Below are positions 54,509 through 64,000 of a stretch of 64,000 nt of DNA, one piece after another. Under the pieces are notes generated by a model that saw only the letters and a list, made by a program, of their open reading frames with translations, was not told the origin of the DNA and searched no databases. Position numbers and translations under genes: made by a program. Source of the DNA: Lucinisca nassula (Eukaryota; Mollusca; Bivalvia; Lucinida; Lucinidae); contig OY757019.1 in the NCBI GenBank assembly GCA_963580285.1, positions 67,137,076 through 67,201,075 of the forward strand. The letters are read 5' to 3'. Each line of letters begins with the position of its first letter. Position 1 is the stretch's first letter.

Positions 54509-55076
54509 ACCCTTTTTTCACATTTGACCTCTAAGTATGACCTTGACCTTGGAGGTAAGGCCTTGGTCTTATGTGAGGCAGATTGTCCCATGATGGCCAA
54601 CATTTCTGCCAAGTAATTTCAAAATCCATCCAGAAATAAGAAAGTTATTGACTGCGTTTAAGTTTCAGACCCTTTTTTTTGACCTCTAAGTATGACCTTG
54701 ACTTTGGAGGTACAGACATGGGTTTTGCATGTGACACATAGACTCATGATGGTTAACATTTCTACAAAGTAATTTCAAAATCAATCCAGAAATTAGAAAG
54801 TTATTGACTTTGTTTAAGTTTCGGACCCTTTTTTGACCTTTGACCTCTAAGTATGACCTTGACCTTGGAGGTACAGACCTGGGTTCTGCATGCGACACAT
54901 CATCTCATGATGGTTAACATTTCTACAAAGTAATTTCAAGATCCATCCAGAAATAAGAAAGTTATTGACTGTGTTTAAGTTTTAGTCGGACGGACGGACG
55001 AATGAACGGACGAACAAATGGATGGACAGGGGCAACGCTATATGCCCTTCCACCATTCTTCGAATGGCAGGGGCAT
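54509..55076 (+). repeat. Partial duplicate of the nested CATAA unit
   Basis: Begins abruptly with ACCCTTTTTTCAC after TTGGTTAAGG, repeats the units of 53996-54490 and ends with the same hairpin and CATAA. The host sequence TCAATCCATTGGTTAAGG then follows again. This suggests duplication of the unit together with a bit of host, not a second insertion. Confidence 0.6.
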
Positions 55077-55936
55077 AATCAATCCATTGGTTAAGGAGGA
55101 GGAGTCCTTTAAAGGCTTTTCCTATTTTTAGATCTGACGGCCATCAAAATCAATCAGGCAGAACGGTTTGAGCAATTTTGGAAGAGGGTCACCCAAGGAA
55201 CTTTCCTGTGAAATTGTATCAAAATCCATGCACTGGTTAAGGAGGAGAAGTCGTTTAAAGGTTTTCTATTTTTAGCTCTGGTGGCCATCTTGTTCACCTG
55301 AGCGGAACGATTTGAGCAATTTTGCTAGAGGGTCACCCAAGGAATCTTCCTGTGAAATTATTTCAAAATCCATGCACTGGTTAAGGAGGAGAAGTCGTAT
55401 AAAGATTTAACTATTTTTAGCTCTGGTGGCCATCTTCTTCACATGAGCACAACGATTTGGGCAATTTTGGTGGAGGGTCACCCAAGGAACCTTCCTGTGA
55501 AATTATTTCAAAATCCATGCACTGGTTTAGGAGGAGAAGTCGTATAAAGGTTTTTCTATTTTTAGCTCTGGCGGCCATCTTGTTCATCCGAGCAGACTGG
55601 TTTGAGCAATTTTGGTAGAGGGTCACCCAAGGAATCTTCCTTTAAAATTATATCAAAATCCATGCACTGGTTAAGGAGGAGAAATCGTTTAAAGGTTTTT
55701 CTATTTTTAGCTCTGGCGGCCATCTTTTTCACACAAGCGGAACGATTTGAGCAATTTTGGTAGAGGGTCACCCAAGAAATATTCCTGTGAAATTATTTCA
55801 AAATCTGTCCAGCAGTTTTGGAGAAGAAGTTGTTTAAAGCAAAAGTTGACGACGGACGCACGCACGTACGCACGGACGACGGACAAAGACCGATCACAAA
55901 AGCTCACCTTGAGCACTTTGTGCTCAGGTGAGCTAA

Positions 55937-56407
55937 AAACACAAAATCTGTAAAGGCAAAAATGGTGAATATTTTCATAAAGTCTCAGCCTCCTAGAGCA
56001 TATGGTTTCTGAGGAGATGATTTTTTAAGAATTTTTTTTTGCATTTTGGTTTCCATGGCAACCAACAAAAATAAGCTGTAGGCCTAAAATCATATGGCAG
56101 ATAGTGGGTTGCCTATGGAACATTTCTATGAAAGTTTTGTCAAAATATCTGCAATGACTTGGCAGTAAATGCCATTTTTCATTTTTTCCCAATTATAAGT
56201 CTATGGAAACCAAACTAAAAAGCCGATTTTCATAAAAAACACAAACTTTGGATCCCCCAGATAAAACAGATAAAATTTGGGCCCAATTGGCCCAGTGGCT
56301 TCAGAGGAGATGTCGTTTGAAAGTGTTAACGACGACGCAGACACAGACGACGACGGACAATGTCCATCCTATAAGCTCCCCCGGAGCCTTTGGCTCTGGT
56401 GAGCTAA
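55937..56407 (+). repeat. Pearl-like fragment, single core unit
   Basis: Contains GGTTTCCATGGCAACCAAC, an ACGACGACGG-type microsatellite and a hairpin GAGCC-TTT-GGCTC inside AGCTCCC/GGTGAGCT. CTAA ends at 56407. No CAAGAG head; it follows the previous element's end directly. Confidence 0.6.
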
Positions 56408-57064
56408 AAAAAAAGGATGCCTCCCCGGGATTTGAACTCATGCAGCTTGCAGGTAAACTTTAACACAGGGAAATAAGGGAGGTAATACAGAGGAAAATAG
56501 TAACTTCTCAAAAAGTCCAATTTAAGCCAAAAAAACTGAAAAATGAAGTACAATGATGATGTTAAATATTGTTTTTTACCAATTGTTAATTATATATTCA
56601 AAATAAACTTGTAAAACATCACATATAAGAGCTTGCAGGTAAACTTTAACCAAATGCTGACGCCGAGGCTGATGCGGACGACGGATGCCCGGGGGTATGG
56701 CAATAGCTCCCCCTTACTTTTGTACGGCAAGTTAAAAATGGATTTTTGTCAAAAGTTAACCAGTTAATCTGCTCATCATCCCAAACCATTCTGTAAAGTT
56801 TCAGGGCAATAGCTCAAACAGTTTTTGGGTTATCTTGCTTACAAGCATAAAACGCAAAAGATTTCAAAGGGCCATAACTCAAGAAAAAATTTTGGATTTT
56901 TTTCAAAAGTTAACCAGTTCATCTACTCATCATCCCAAACCAGTCTGTAAAGTTTCAGGGCCAAAGCTCAAACAGTTTTTGAGATATCTTGCTTAAAAGA
57001 TTTCAAAGTATTTTTTGCAAAGGGGCATAACTCAAGAAAGGGGCATAATCCTGACAAGAAAAAA
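56408..57064 (+). repeat. B-box fragment plus two ~160-bp units of another family
   Basis: 56410-56700 holds a B-box-like GGGATTTGAACTC and a duplicated GAGCTTGCAGGTAAACTTTA-like block. 56740-57060 holds two ~160-bp units (AAGTTAACCAGTT, CATCATCCCAAACCA, GTAAAGTTTCAGGGC). No gene seen. Confidence 0.5.
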
Positions 57065-59359
57065 CAAGAGGACCAAGCTAGCTTGGTCCTGTATCGCTCA
57101 CCTGAGCTAACAGATTCAAAGTTTAAGGAAGTGCCAACCTTTACTGAAGGCTTTATGGGAGGACATGGTCATGACAGGGTAAGCATTTTCTGAAAATCAA
57201 GTAGAATTTAACTCTATGATAAACAGGCTGACCTCACCGGTTTTCAAACTCATTCAAGCTTTTATTCCTGACTTGCTAAGAAGATCCGATCTAAACTGAA
57301 GTGGCTATGGTGATGACAAGTTCAAAAACAAGAGTTTTCAAACTCTTCCAAGCTTTCTGCCTGACTTCCTTGTTTGTAAGTTTCATCAAGATCCGTTCAA
57401 AACTAAAGGGGCAGCAGTGATAACCATGTCGAAAATAGGCATTTTCAGCAATCAAAGGCACGTCACTCTATGATAAATGTGCCGACTTGGCCGGTATTCG
57501 AACTCACCTGAGGTTTTATTCCCAGCCACCTTACATGTAAGTTTCAGAAAGATCCGATCAGACTTGGCCAGTATTCAACCTCATCCAAGATTTTATTCCC
57601 AGCCACCTCACGTATAAGTTTCAGAAAGATCCGATCAAAACTGAAGGGGCTACGGTGATGACAAGGTCAAAATTTGGCATTTTTAGCAATCAAAGGGATG
57701 TTACTCTAAAATAAATGAGCCGACTTGGCCAGTTTTCAAACTCATCCGAGGTTTCATCCCCAGCCACCTTACATATAAGTTTCAGAAAATTCCGATCAAA
57801 ACTGAAAGGGCTACGGTAATGACAAGGTCAAAAATCAACATTTTCAGCCATCAAAGGGACAGAACTCTACGATAAATGGGCTGACTTGGCCTGTTTTCGA
57901 ACTCATCCAAGATTTTATCCCCAGCCACCTTACATATAAGTTTCAGAAAGATCCGATCAAAACTGAAGGGGCTATGGTGATGACAAGGTCAAAAATCGGC
58001 ATTTTCAGCAATCAAAGGGACGTAAATCAATGATAAATGGGCCAACTTGGTCGGTATTCAAACTCATCCTAAGTTTTATCTCCAGTCACCTTACATATAG
58101 GTTTCAGAAAGATTCGATCAAAACTGAAGGGGCTACGGTGATGACAAGGTAAAAAATCGACATTTTCAGCCATCAAAGGGACATAACTATATAGTTAATG
58201 GTGCAACTTGGCCGGTTTTCGAACTCATCTGAGGTTTTATCCCCAGCCACCTTACATATAAGTTTCAGAAAGATCCATCAAAACTGAAGGGGCTACAGTG
58301 TTGACAAGGTCAAAAATCAACATTTTCAGCAATCAAAGGGACCTAACTCTATGATAAATAGGCCACCTTTGCCGGTATGCGAACTCATCCGAGGCTTTAT
58401 CCCCAGCCACCTTGCATATAAGTTTCAGAAAGATCCGATCAAAACTCAAAGGGCTACGGTGATGACAAGATCAAAAATCGGCATTTTCAGCAATCAAAGG
58501 GACGTTACTCTGTTATAAATGGACCAACTTGGCTGGTTTTCGAACTCATCCGAGATTTTATCCCCAGCCACTTTACATATAAGTTTCAGAAAGATTCGAT
58601 CAAAACTGAAAGGGCTACAGTGATGACAAGGTCAAAAATCAGCATTTTCAGCAATCAAAGGGACGTTACTCTACGATAAACCAGCGGACTAGGCCGGTTT
58701 TCGAACTCATCCAAGGTTTTATCCCCAGCCACATAACATATAAGTTTCAGAAAGATCCGATCAAAACTGAAGGGGCTACGGTGATGACAAGGTCGAAAAT
58801 GGGCATTTTCAGCAATCAAAGGGACGTAACTCTATGATAAATAGGCCGACTTGGCCGGTTTTCGAACTCATCCGAGTTTTTATCCCCAGTCACCTTACAT
58901 ATAAGTTTCAGAAAGATCCGATCAAAACTGAAGGGGCTACGGTGATGACAAGGTCGAAAATGGGCATTTTCAGCAATCAAAGGGACGTAACTCTATGATA
59001 AATAGGCCGACTTGGCCGGTTTTCGAACTCATCCGAGTTTTTATCCCCAGTCACCTTACATATAAGTTTTAGAAAGATCCGATTAAAACTGAAGGCGCTA
59101 CGGTGATGACAAGCATTTTCCCATAGTAAGTCTATGGGACCTTGTGGTTGCCATAGGAACCAAAGTTTTAGAGCGATTTCAAAAAAAAGTTTATGTCATC
59201 AATGCCCCACCAGAGGCATACTACAGGTGAGAAATGATTGAGATCAGCCAGCAGGATACAGAGATATAGCTGCTCAAAAGTGTGGACGGACGACGGACGG
59301 ACGACGGACGACCCACTATACTATAAGCTCCCCTGGAGCCTTCGGCCCAGGTGAGCTAA
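57065..59359 (+). mobile_element. Second pearl family, complete element A (~162-bp units)
   Basis: The head is CAAGAGG with a long perfect palindrome (AGGACCAAGCT with AGCTTGGTCCT, 57069-57090), then CGCTCACCTGAGCTAA. About ten units of ~162 bp follow (CAGCCACCTTACATATAAG, GATCAAAACTGAAGGGG, GATGACAAGGTCAAAAATC). A distinct last unit (GTTGCCATAGGAACC), a GACGGACGACGG tract and a 3' hairpin (GAGCC-TTC-GGCCC, one mismatch) follow; CTAA ends at 59359. Confidence 0.82.
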
Positions 59360-59409
59360 AAACACAGGTCAATTATTTTTTCATAAGGAATCCATATATG
59401 AAATTTAAA
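59360..59409. other. Short spacer between elements
   Basis: AT-rich 50 bp, no features. Confidence 0.6.
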
Positions 59410-60836
59410 CAAGAGGGCCATGATGGCCCTGGATCGCTCACCTGATCCATAGGGTAACAAGTGGGCCCCGGGTAGGGCCATTATTGACCCCAGGGCTATA
59501 ATGTGCATAATGTTGAGGGAGGTCTAAAACGGTGAAGGTTCATACCAAATACCAACAAAGGCTATAATTTGATCAATCTTGGCAAAGGTCCAATAGATGA
59601 AGCTACACACCAAATATCAAAGACCTGGGCCTTGCGGTTTCAGAGAAGAAGATTGTTTTAAAGATATTCCCTACATAAGCCTATGTAAAACCAAATGGCC
59701 CCAGGGTAGGGGCATTTTTGGCCTCAGGGCTATAATTCAAACAATCTTGATAGAGGTCCACTAGATGAAGCTTAGTCACATTAAATACCCAAGACCTGGG
59801 CCTTGCTGTTTCAGAGAAGAAGATTTTTCAAAGATTATCTCTATATAAGTCTATGTAAAACCAAGGGCCCCGGGGCGGGGGCATTTGTGGCCCGAGGGCT
59901 ATAATTTGAACATTATTGGTAGAGGTCCACTAGATGAAGCACCATACCAAAATATCAAAGACATTGGCCTTGCAGTTTCAGAGAAGAAGATTTTTAAATA
60001 TTTCCCTATATAAGTCTATGTAAAACCAAAGGGTCTCGGGGCGTGGGCATTTTTGGCCCCAGGGCTATAATTTGAACAATCTTGATAGAGGTCAACTAGA
60101 TGAAATTTCACACCAAATATCAAAGACCTATATAGGCCTTGTGGTTTCACAGAAGAAAATTTTTAAAGATTTTCCCTATATAAGTCTATGTAAAACCAAA
60201 GGGCCCCCGAGGCGTGGCCATTTTTGGTCTCAAGGCTATAATTTGAACAATCTTTGTAGAGGTCCACTAAATGAAGCTTCATACCAAATATCAAAGACCT
60301 AGGCTTTGTGGTTTCAGAGAAGAAGATTTTTCAAGATTTTCCTTATAGAAGTCTATGAAAAAGGGCCCCAGAGCGGGGGCATTTTTGGCCCCAGGGCTAT
60401 AATTTGAACAATCTTGGTAGGTGTCCACAAGATAAAGCTTCATACCAAATATGAAAAACCTGGGCCTTGCGGTTTCAGACAAGATTTTTTTTTAAGATTT
60501 TCCCTATATAAGCCTATGTAAAACCAAAGGGTCCCGTGGCGGGGGCATTTTTTGCCCCAGCACTACAATTTGAACAATCTCGGTAGGGGTCCACTAGATG
60601 AAGCTTCATTCCAAATAGCAAAGACCTGGGCCTTGCAGTTTCAGAGAAGAAGATTTTCCCTATATATATAAGCCTATATAATACCAAAGGGCCCTGGGGC
60701 GGGGGCATTTTTGGCCCCAGCACTATAATTCGAACAATCTTGGTAGGGGTCCACTAGATGAAGCTTCTTACCAAATAGTGAAGACCTGGGGCTTGCGGTT
60801 TCAGAGAAGAAGATTTTTAAAGATTTTTCCTATATA
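59410..60836 (+). repeat. First pearl family, 3'-truncated copy
   Basis: Head CAAGAGGG at 59410 and core units to 60836, where the repeat breaks off at TATATA. No tail, microsatellite or hairpin. The core units show a mixture of the subfamilies seen near 1000-2000 and 4300-4800. Confidence 0.75.
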
Positions 60837-60978
60837 CAGGCATGAGACTGGAGGACTGCTAAAAAAAATCTGAAACCTGAGTGAAAATCTGAAACCCCTA
60901 TCACCCCTTCCAAAAATGTCATTTTTACAACTTTCAGACGAAAACAAGTAGCTCTGAAAAACACATTATAAAACCAAA
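60837..60978. other. Unidentified 142-bp segment
   Basis: Begins CAGGCATGAGACTGGAGGAC and contains three AATCTGAAACC-like motifs. Not found elsewhere in the window. Confidence 0.4.
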
Positions 60979-63521
60979 CAAGAGGACCAAGCTAGCTTGG
61001 TCCTGTATCGCTCACCTGAGCTAACAAATTCAAAGTTTAAGGAAGTGCCAACCTTTCCTGAAGGCTTTATGGGAGGACATGGTGATGACAGGGTAAGCAT
61101 TTTCTGCAAATCAAGTAGAATGTAACTCTATGATAAACAGGCTGACCTCACCGGTTTTCAAACTCATTCAAGCTTTTATTCCTGACTTGCTAAGAAGATC
61201 TGATCTAAACTGAAGTGGCTATGGTGATGACAAGTTCAAAAACAAGAGTTTTCAAACTCCACCAAGCTTTCTGCCTGACTTTCTTGTTTGTAAGTTTCAT
61301 GAAGATCCGTTCAAAACTGAAGGGGCAGCAGTGATGACAAGGTCGAAAATAGGCATTTTCAGCAATCAAAGGCACTCTGTGACAAATGTGCCGACTTGGC
61401 CGGTATTCGAACTCATCTGAGGTTTTATCCCCAGCCACCTTACATATAAGTTTCAGAAAGATACGATCAAAACTGAAGGGGCTACAGTGATGACAAGGTC
61501 AAAAATCGGCATTTTCAGCAATCAAAGGGATGTAACTGTATGATAAATGGGTCGACTTGGCGTTTTCGAACTCATCCAAGGTTTTATCCCCAGCCACCTT
61601 ACATATAAGTTTCAGAAAGATCCACTCACAACTGAAGGGGCTACCGTCATGACAAGGTCGAAAGTCGGCGTTTTTCAGCAATCAAAGGGACGTAACTCTA
61701 TGATAAATGGGTTGACTTGGCCGGTATTCAAACTTATCCGAGTTTTTATCCTCAGCCACCTTACATATAAGTTTCAAAAAGATCCGATCAAAACCGAAGG
61801 GGCTACAGTGATGACAAGGTCAAAAATCGGCATTGTCAGCAATCAAAGGGACGTAACTCTATGATAAATGGGCCTACTTGGCCGGTTTTCTAACTCATCC
61901 AAGGTTTTATCCCCAGCCACCTTACATATAAGTTTCAGAAAGATCCGATCAAAACTGAAGGGGCTACAGTGATGACAAGGTCAAAAATCGGCATTTTCAG
62001 CAATCAAAGGGACGTAAGTCTATGAAAAATGGGCTGACTTGGCCAGTTTTCGGTCTCATCCGAGGTTTTATCCCCAGCCACCTTACATATAAGTTTCAGA
62101 AAGATCCGATCAAAACTGAAGGGGCTACCGTGATGACAAGGTCAAAAATCGGCATTTTCAGCAATCAAAGGGATGTAACTCTATGATAAATAGGCCGACT
62201 TGGCCGGTTTTCGAACTCATCCGAGTTTTTAACCCCAGCCACCTTACATATAAGTTTCAGAAAGATACGATGAAAACTGAAGGGGCTACAGTGATGACAA
62301 GGTCAAAAATCAGCATTTTCAGCAATCAAAGGGATGTAACAGTATGATAAATGGGTCGACTTGGCCAGTTTTCGAACTCTTCCAAGGTTTTATCCCCAGC
62401 CACCTTACATATAAGTTTCAGAAAGATTGGATCACAACTGAAGGGGCTACCGTGATAACAAGGTCAAAAATCGGCATTTTCAGCAATTAAAGGGGAGTAA
62501 CTCTATGATAAATGGGCCGACTTGCCAATTTTTCGAACTCATCCGAGTTTTTATCCCCAGCCACCTTACATATAAGTTTCAGAAAGATCCGATCAAAACT
62601 GAAGGGGCTACTGTGATGACAAGGTCGAAAGTCGGCGTTTTTCAGCAATCAAAGGGACTTTACTCTATGATAAATGGGCCGACTTGGCCGGTATTCAAAC
62701 TTATCCGAGTTTTTATCCTCAGCCACCTTACATATAAGTTTCAAAAAGATCTGATCAAAACAGAAGGGGCTACAGTGATGACAAGGTCAAAAATCGGCAT
62801 TTTCAGCAATCAAAGGGACGTAACTCTATGATAAATGGGCCTACTTGGCCGGTTTTCGAACTCATCCAAGGTTTTATCCCCAGCCACCTTACATATAAGT
62901 TTCAGAAAGATCCGATCAAAACTAAAGGGGCTACCGTGATGACAAGGTCAAAAATAGGCATTTTCAGCAATCAAAGGGACGTAAGTCTATGAAAAATGGG
63001 CTGACTTGGCTGGTTTTCGAACTCATCCGAGGTTTTATCCCAAGCCACCTTACATATAAGTTTCAGAAAGATCCGATCAAAACTGAAGGGGCTACCGTGA
63101 TGACAAGGTCAAAAATCGGCATTTTCAGCAATCAAAGGGATGTAACTCTATGATAAATGAACCGACTTGGCCGGTTTTCGAACTCATCCGAGTTTTTATC
63201 CCCAGCCACCTTACATATAAGTTTCAGGAAGATATGATCAAAACTGAAGGCGCTACGGTGATGACAAGCATTTTCCCATAGTAAGTCTATGGGACCTTGT
63301 GGTTGCCATAGGAACCAAAGTTTTAGAGCGATTTCGAAAAAAAGTTTATGTCATCAATGCCCCACCAGAGGCATGCTACAGATGAGAAATGATTGAGATC
63401 AGCCTGCAGGATACAGAGATATAGCTGCTTAAAAGTGTGGACGGACGACGGACGGACGACGGACGACGGAGGACCCACTATACTATAAGCTCCCCTGGAG
63501 CCTTCGGCCCAGGTGAGCTAA
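60979..63521 (+). mobile_element. Second pearl family, complete element B (~162-bp units)
   Basis: Same head palindrome, first units, last unit and 3' hairpin as 57065-59359, but with a few more core units (about thirteen). CTAA ends at 63521. The two elements share their ends closely while the middles differ, as expected if unit number changes by unequal exchange. Confidence 0.82.
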
Positions 63522-63563
63522 AAACCTAGCACCCATGGTTCTTCAGTTATGCTTTGCAGTAAA

Positions 63564-64000
63564 CAAGAGGACCATGATGGTCCTATATCGCTCCCTGAGC
63601 TAAGAGATTAACATGTAAGTCCCAGGGCAGTGCAATGTTTGGAACAACGTCTATAATTTGAAAAAATAAGCAGAGGTCCACTGGTTTTCCCTATATAAGC
63701 CTATGGAAAACCAGTGGGCCCGGCACGGGGGCTTTTTTGGCCCCAGGGCTATAATTTTAACATCCTTGGTAGAGGTTCACTAGATGAAGCTTCATACCAA
63801 ATATCAAAGACCTTGGCCTTCTGGTTTCAGACAAGAAGATTTTTATATGATTTCCCTGGTTTAAGCCTATATAAAACCAGTGGGCCTGAGGGCAGGGCCG
63901 TTTCTGGTTTCAGACAAGTAGATTTTTAAAGGTTTTCACTATGTAAGCTTTTGTAAAACCAGTGGGCCCCCGGCATTGGGGCCTTTTTGGTCCCAGGGCT
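63564..64000 (+). repeat. First pearl family, divergent copy running off the window
   Basis: Head CAAGAGG with palindrome AGGACCAT-G-ATGGTCCT, where both arms changed together relative to the common AGGGCCAT/ATGGCCCT. Units carry AAACCAGTGGGCCC instead of AAACCAAAGGGCCC. The 3' end lies outside. Confidence 0.75.

Larger units (their letters stand above)
53420..55936 (+). repeat. Pearl-like family with ~145-bp units
   Basis: Units contain AGCTCTGGCGGCCATCTTG, GAGCAATTTTGGTAGAGGG and TCACCCAAGGAA, spaced about 145 bp. It ends with an ACGCACGTACGCACGGACG tract and a hairpin GAGCAC-TTT-GTGCTC inside AGCTCACC/GGTGAGCT, with CTAA ending at 55936. It is interrupted by 53996-54490 and by a related segment at 54509-55076. 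Confidence 0.7.

Noticed and set aside
61547..62831. Plus-strand frames of 105-108 codons in the second pearl family
   Set aside because: They span two or three ~162-bp units that are divisible by three and are therefore open by chance. The peptide repeats simply mirror the DNA repeat.
30964..63521. The broken Helitron at 30964-45734 as the autonomous source of the pearl elements
   Set aside because: Its outer termini could not be found, so no shared CAAGAG head or CTAA hairpin can be shown. The link stays untested.

Overview
The window reads as animal nuclear DNA, most probably from a bivalve mollusc. The basis is (a) one spliced exon matching the Golgi tether subunit COG8 on the minus strand at 26531-26694, and (b) dense arrays of 'pearl'-type (CvA-like, Helitron/Helentron-related) repeats, known from bivalves, with ~160-bp core units, ACGG/ACGC microsatellites and terminal hairpins. 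Apart from the COG8 exon and one tentative terminal exon at 49540-49625, I see no host gene. The rest is transposable elements, often nested two or three deep.

Layout. 1-23602: head-to-tail pearl elements built from a ~166-bp unit, several joined with zero spacing. The element 13805-21459 is interrupted by a reverse-transcriptase (RT) element tail (14948-15672), a second Helitron-like unit inserted cleanly between A and T (16999-20351), and a piggyBac-type MITE (20504-20708). 23603-25924: a tRNA-like fragment and other pearl families. 26081-26378: a SINE-like repeat with a target-site duplication (TSD). 26531-26694: the COG8 exon, in introns full of repeats. 27264-29485: a Helitron-like unit followed by a decayed RT element. 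29872-30496: a TA-flanked MITE candidate.

30964-45734 (minus) is a large, broken autonomous Helitron. In order it encodes a cysteine-protease-like (peptidase C76/OTU-like) domain, a coiled basic region with 21-aa repeats and Cys clusters, the HUH-Y2 Rep domain, and a truncated Pif1-type helicase. Two retroelements interrupt it: a Penelope-like RT element (41416-43162), fused in frame with the Helitron N-terminal region, and a Gypsy/Ty3-type LTR retrotransposon (32231-39045) that separates Rep from helicase. Removing the LTR element would bring the two Helitron reading frames together.

46338-56700: SINE copies, more copies of the same RT family in the opposite orientation, a truncated non-LTR element with an 11-bp TSD, and several further short-hairpin repeat families. 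57065-64000: two long arrays of a second pearl family (~162-bp unit) and more of the first.

The strongest structural theme is a shared terminal architecture among repeat families whose core sequences are unrelated: a 5' palindrome, a ~160-bp core array, a GAC/ACG-rich microsatellite, and a 3' hairpin with a three-base loop just before CTAA. The palindrome and hairpin stems change in sequence between families but keep pairing. Insertion is between A and T without target duplication. This fits rolling-circle (Helitron-like) mobility.
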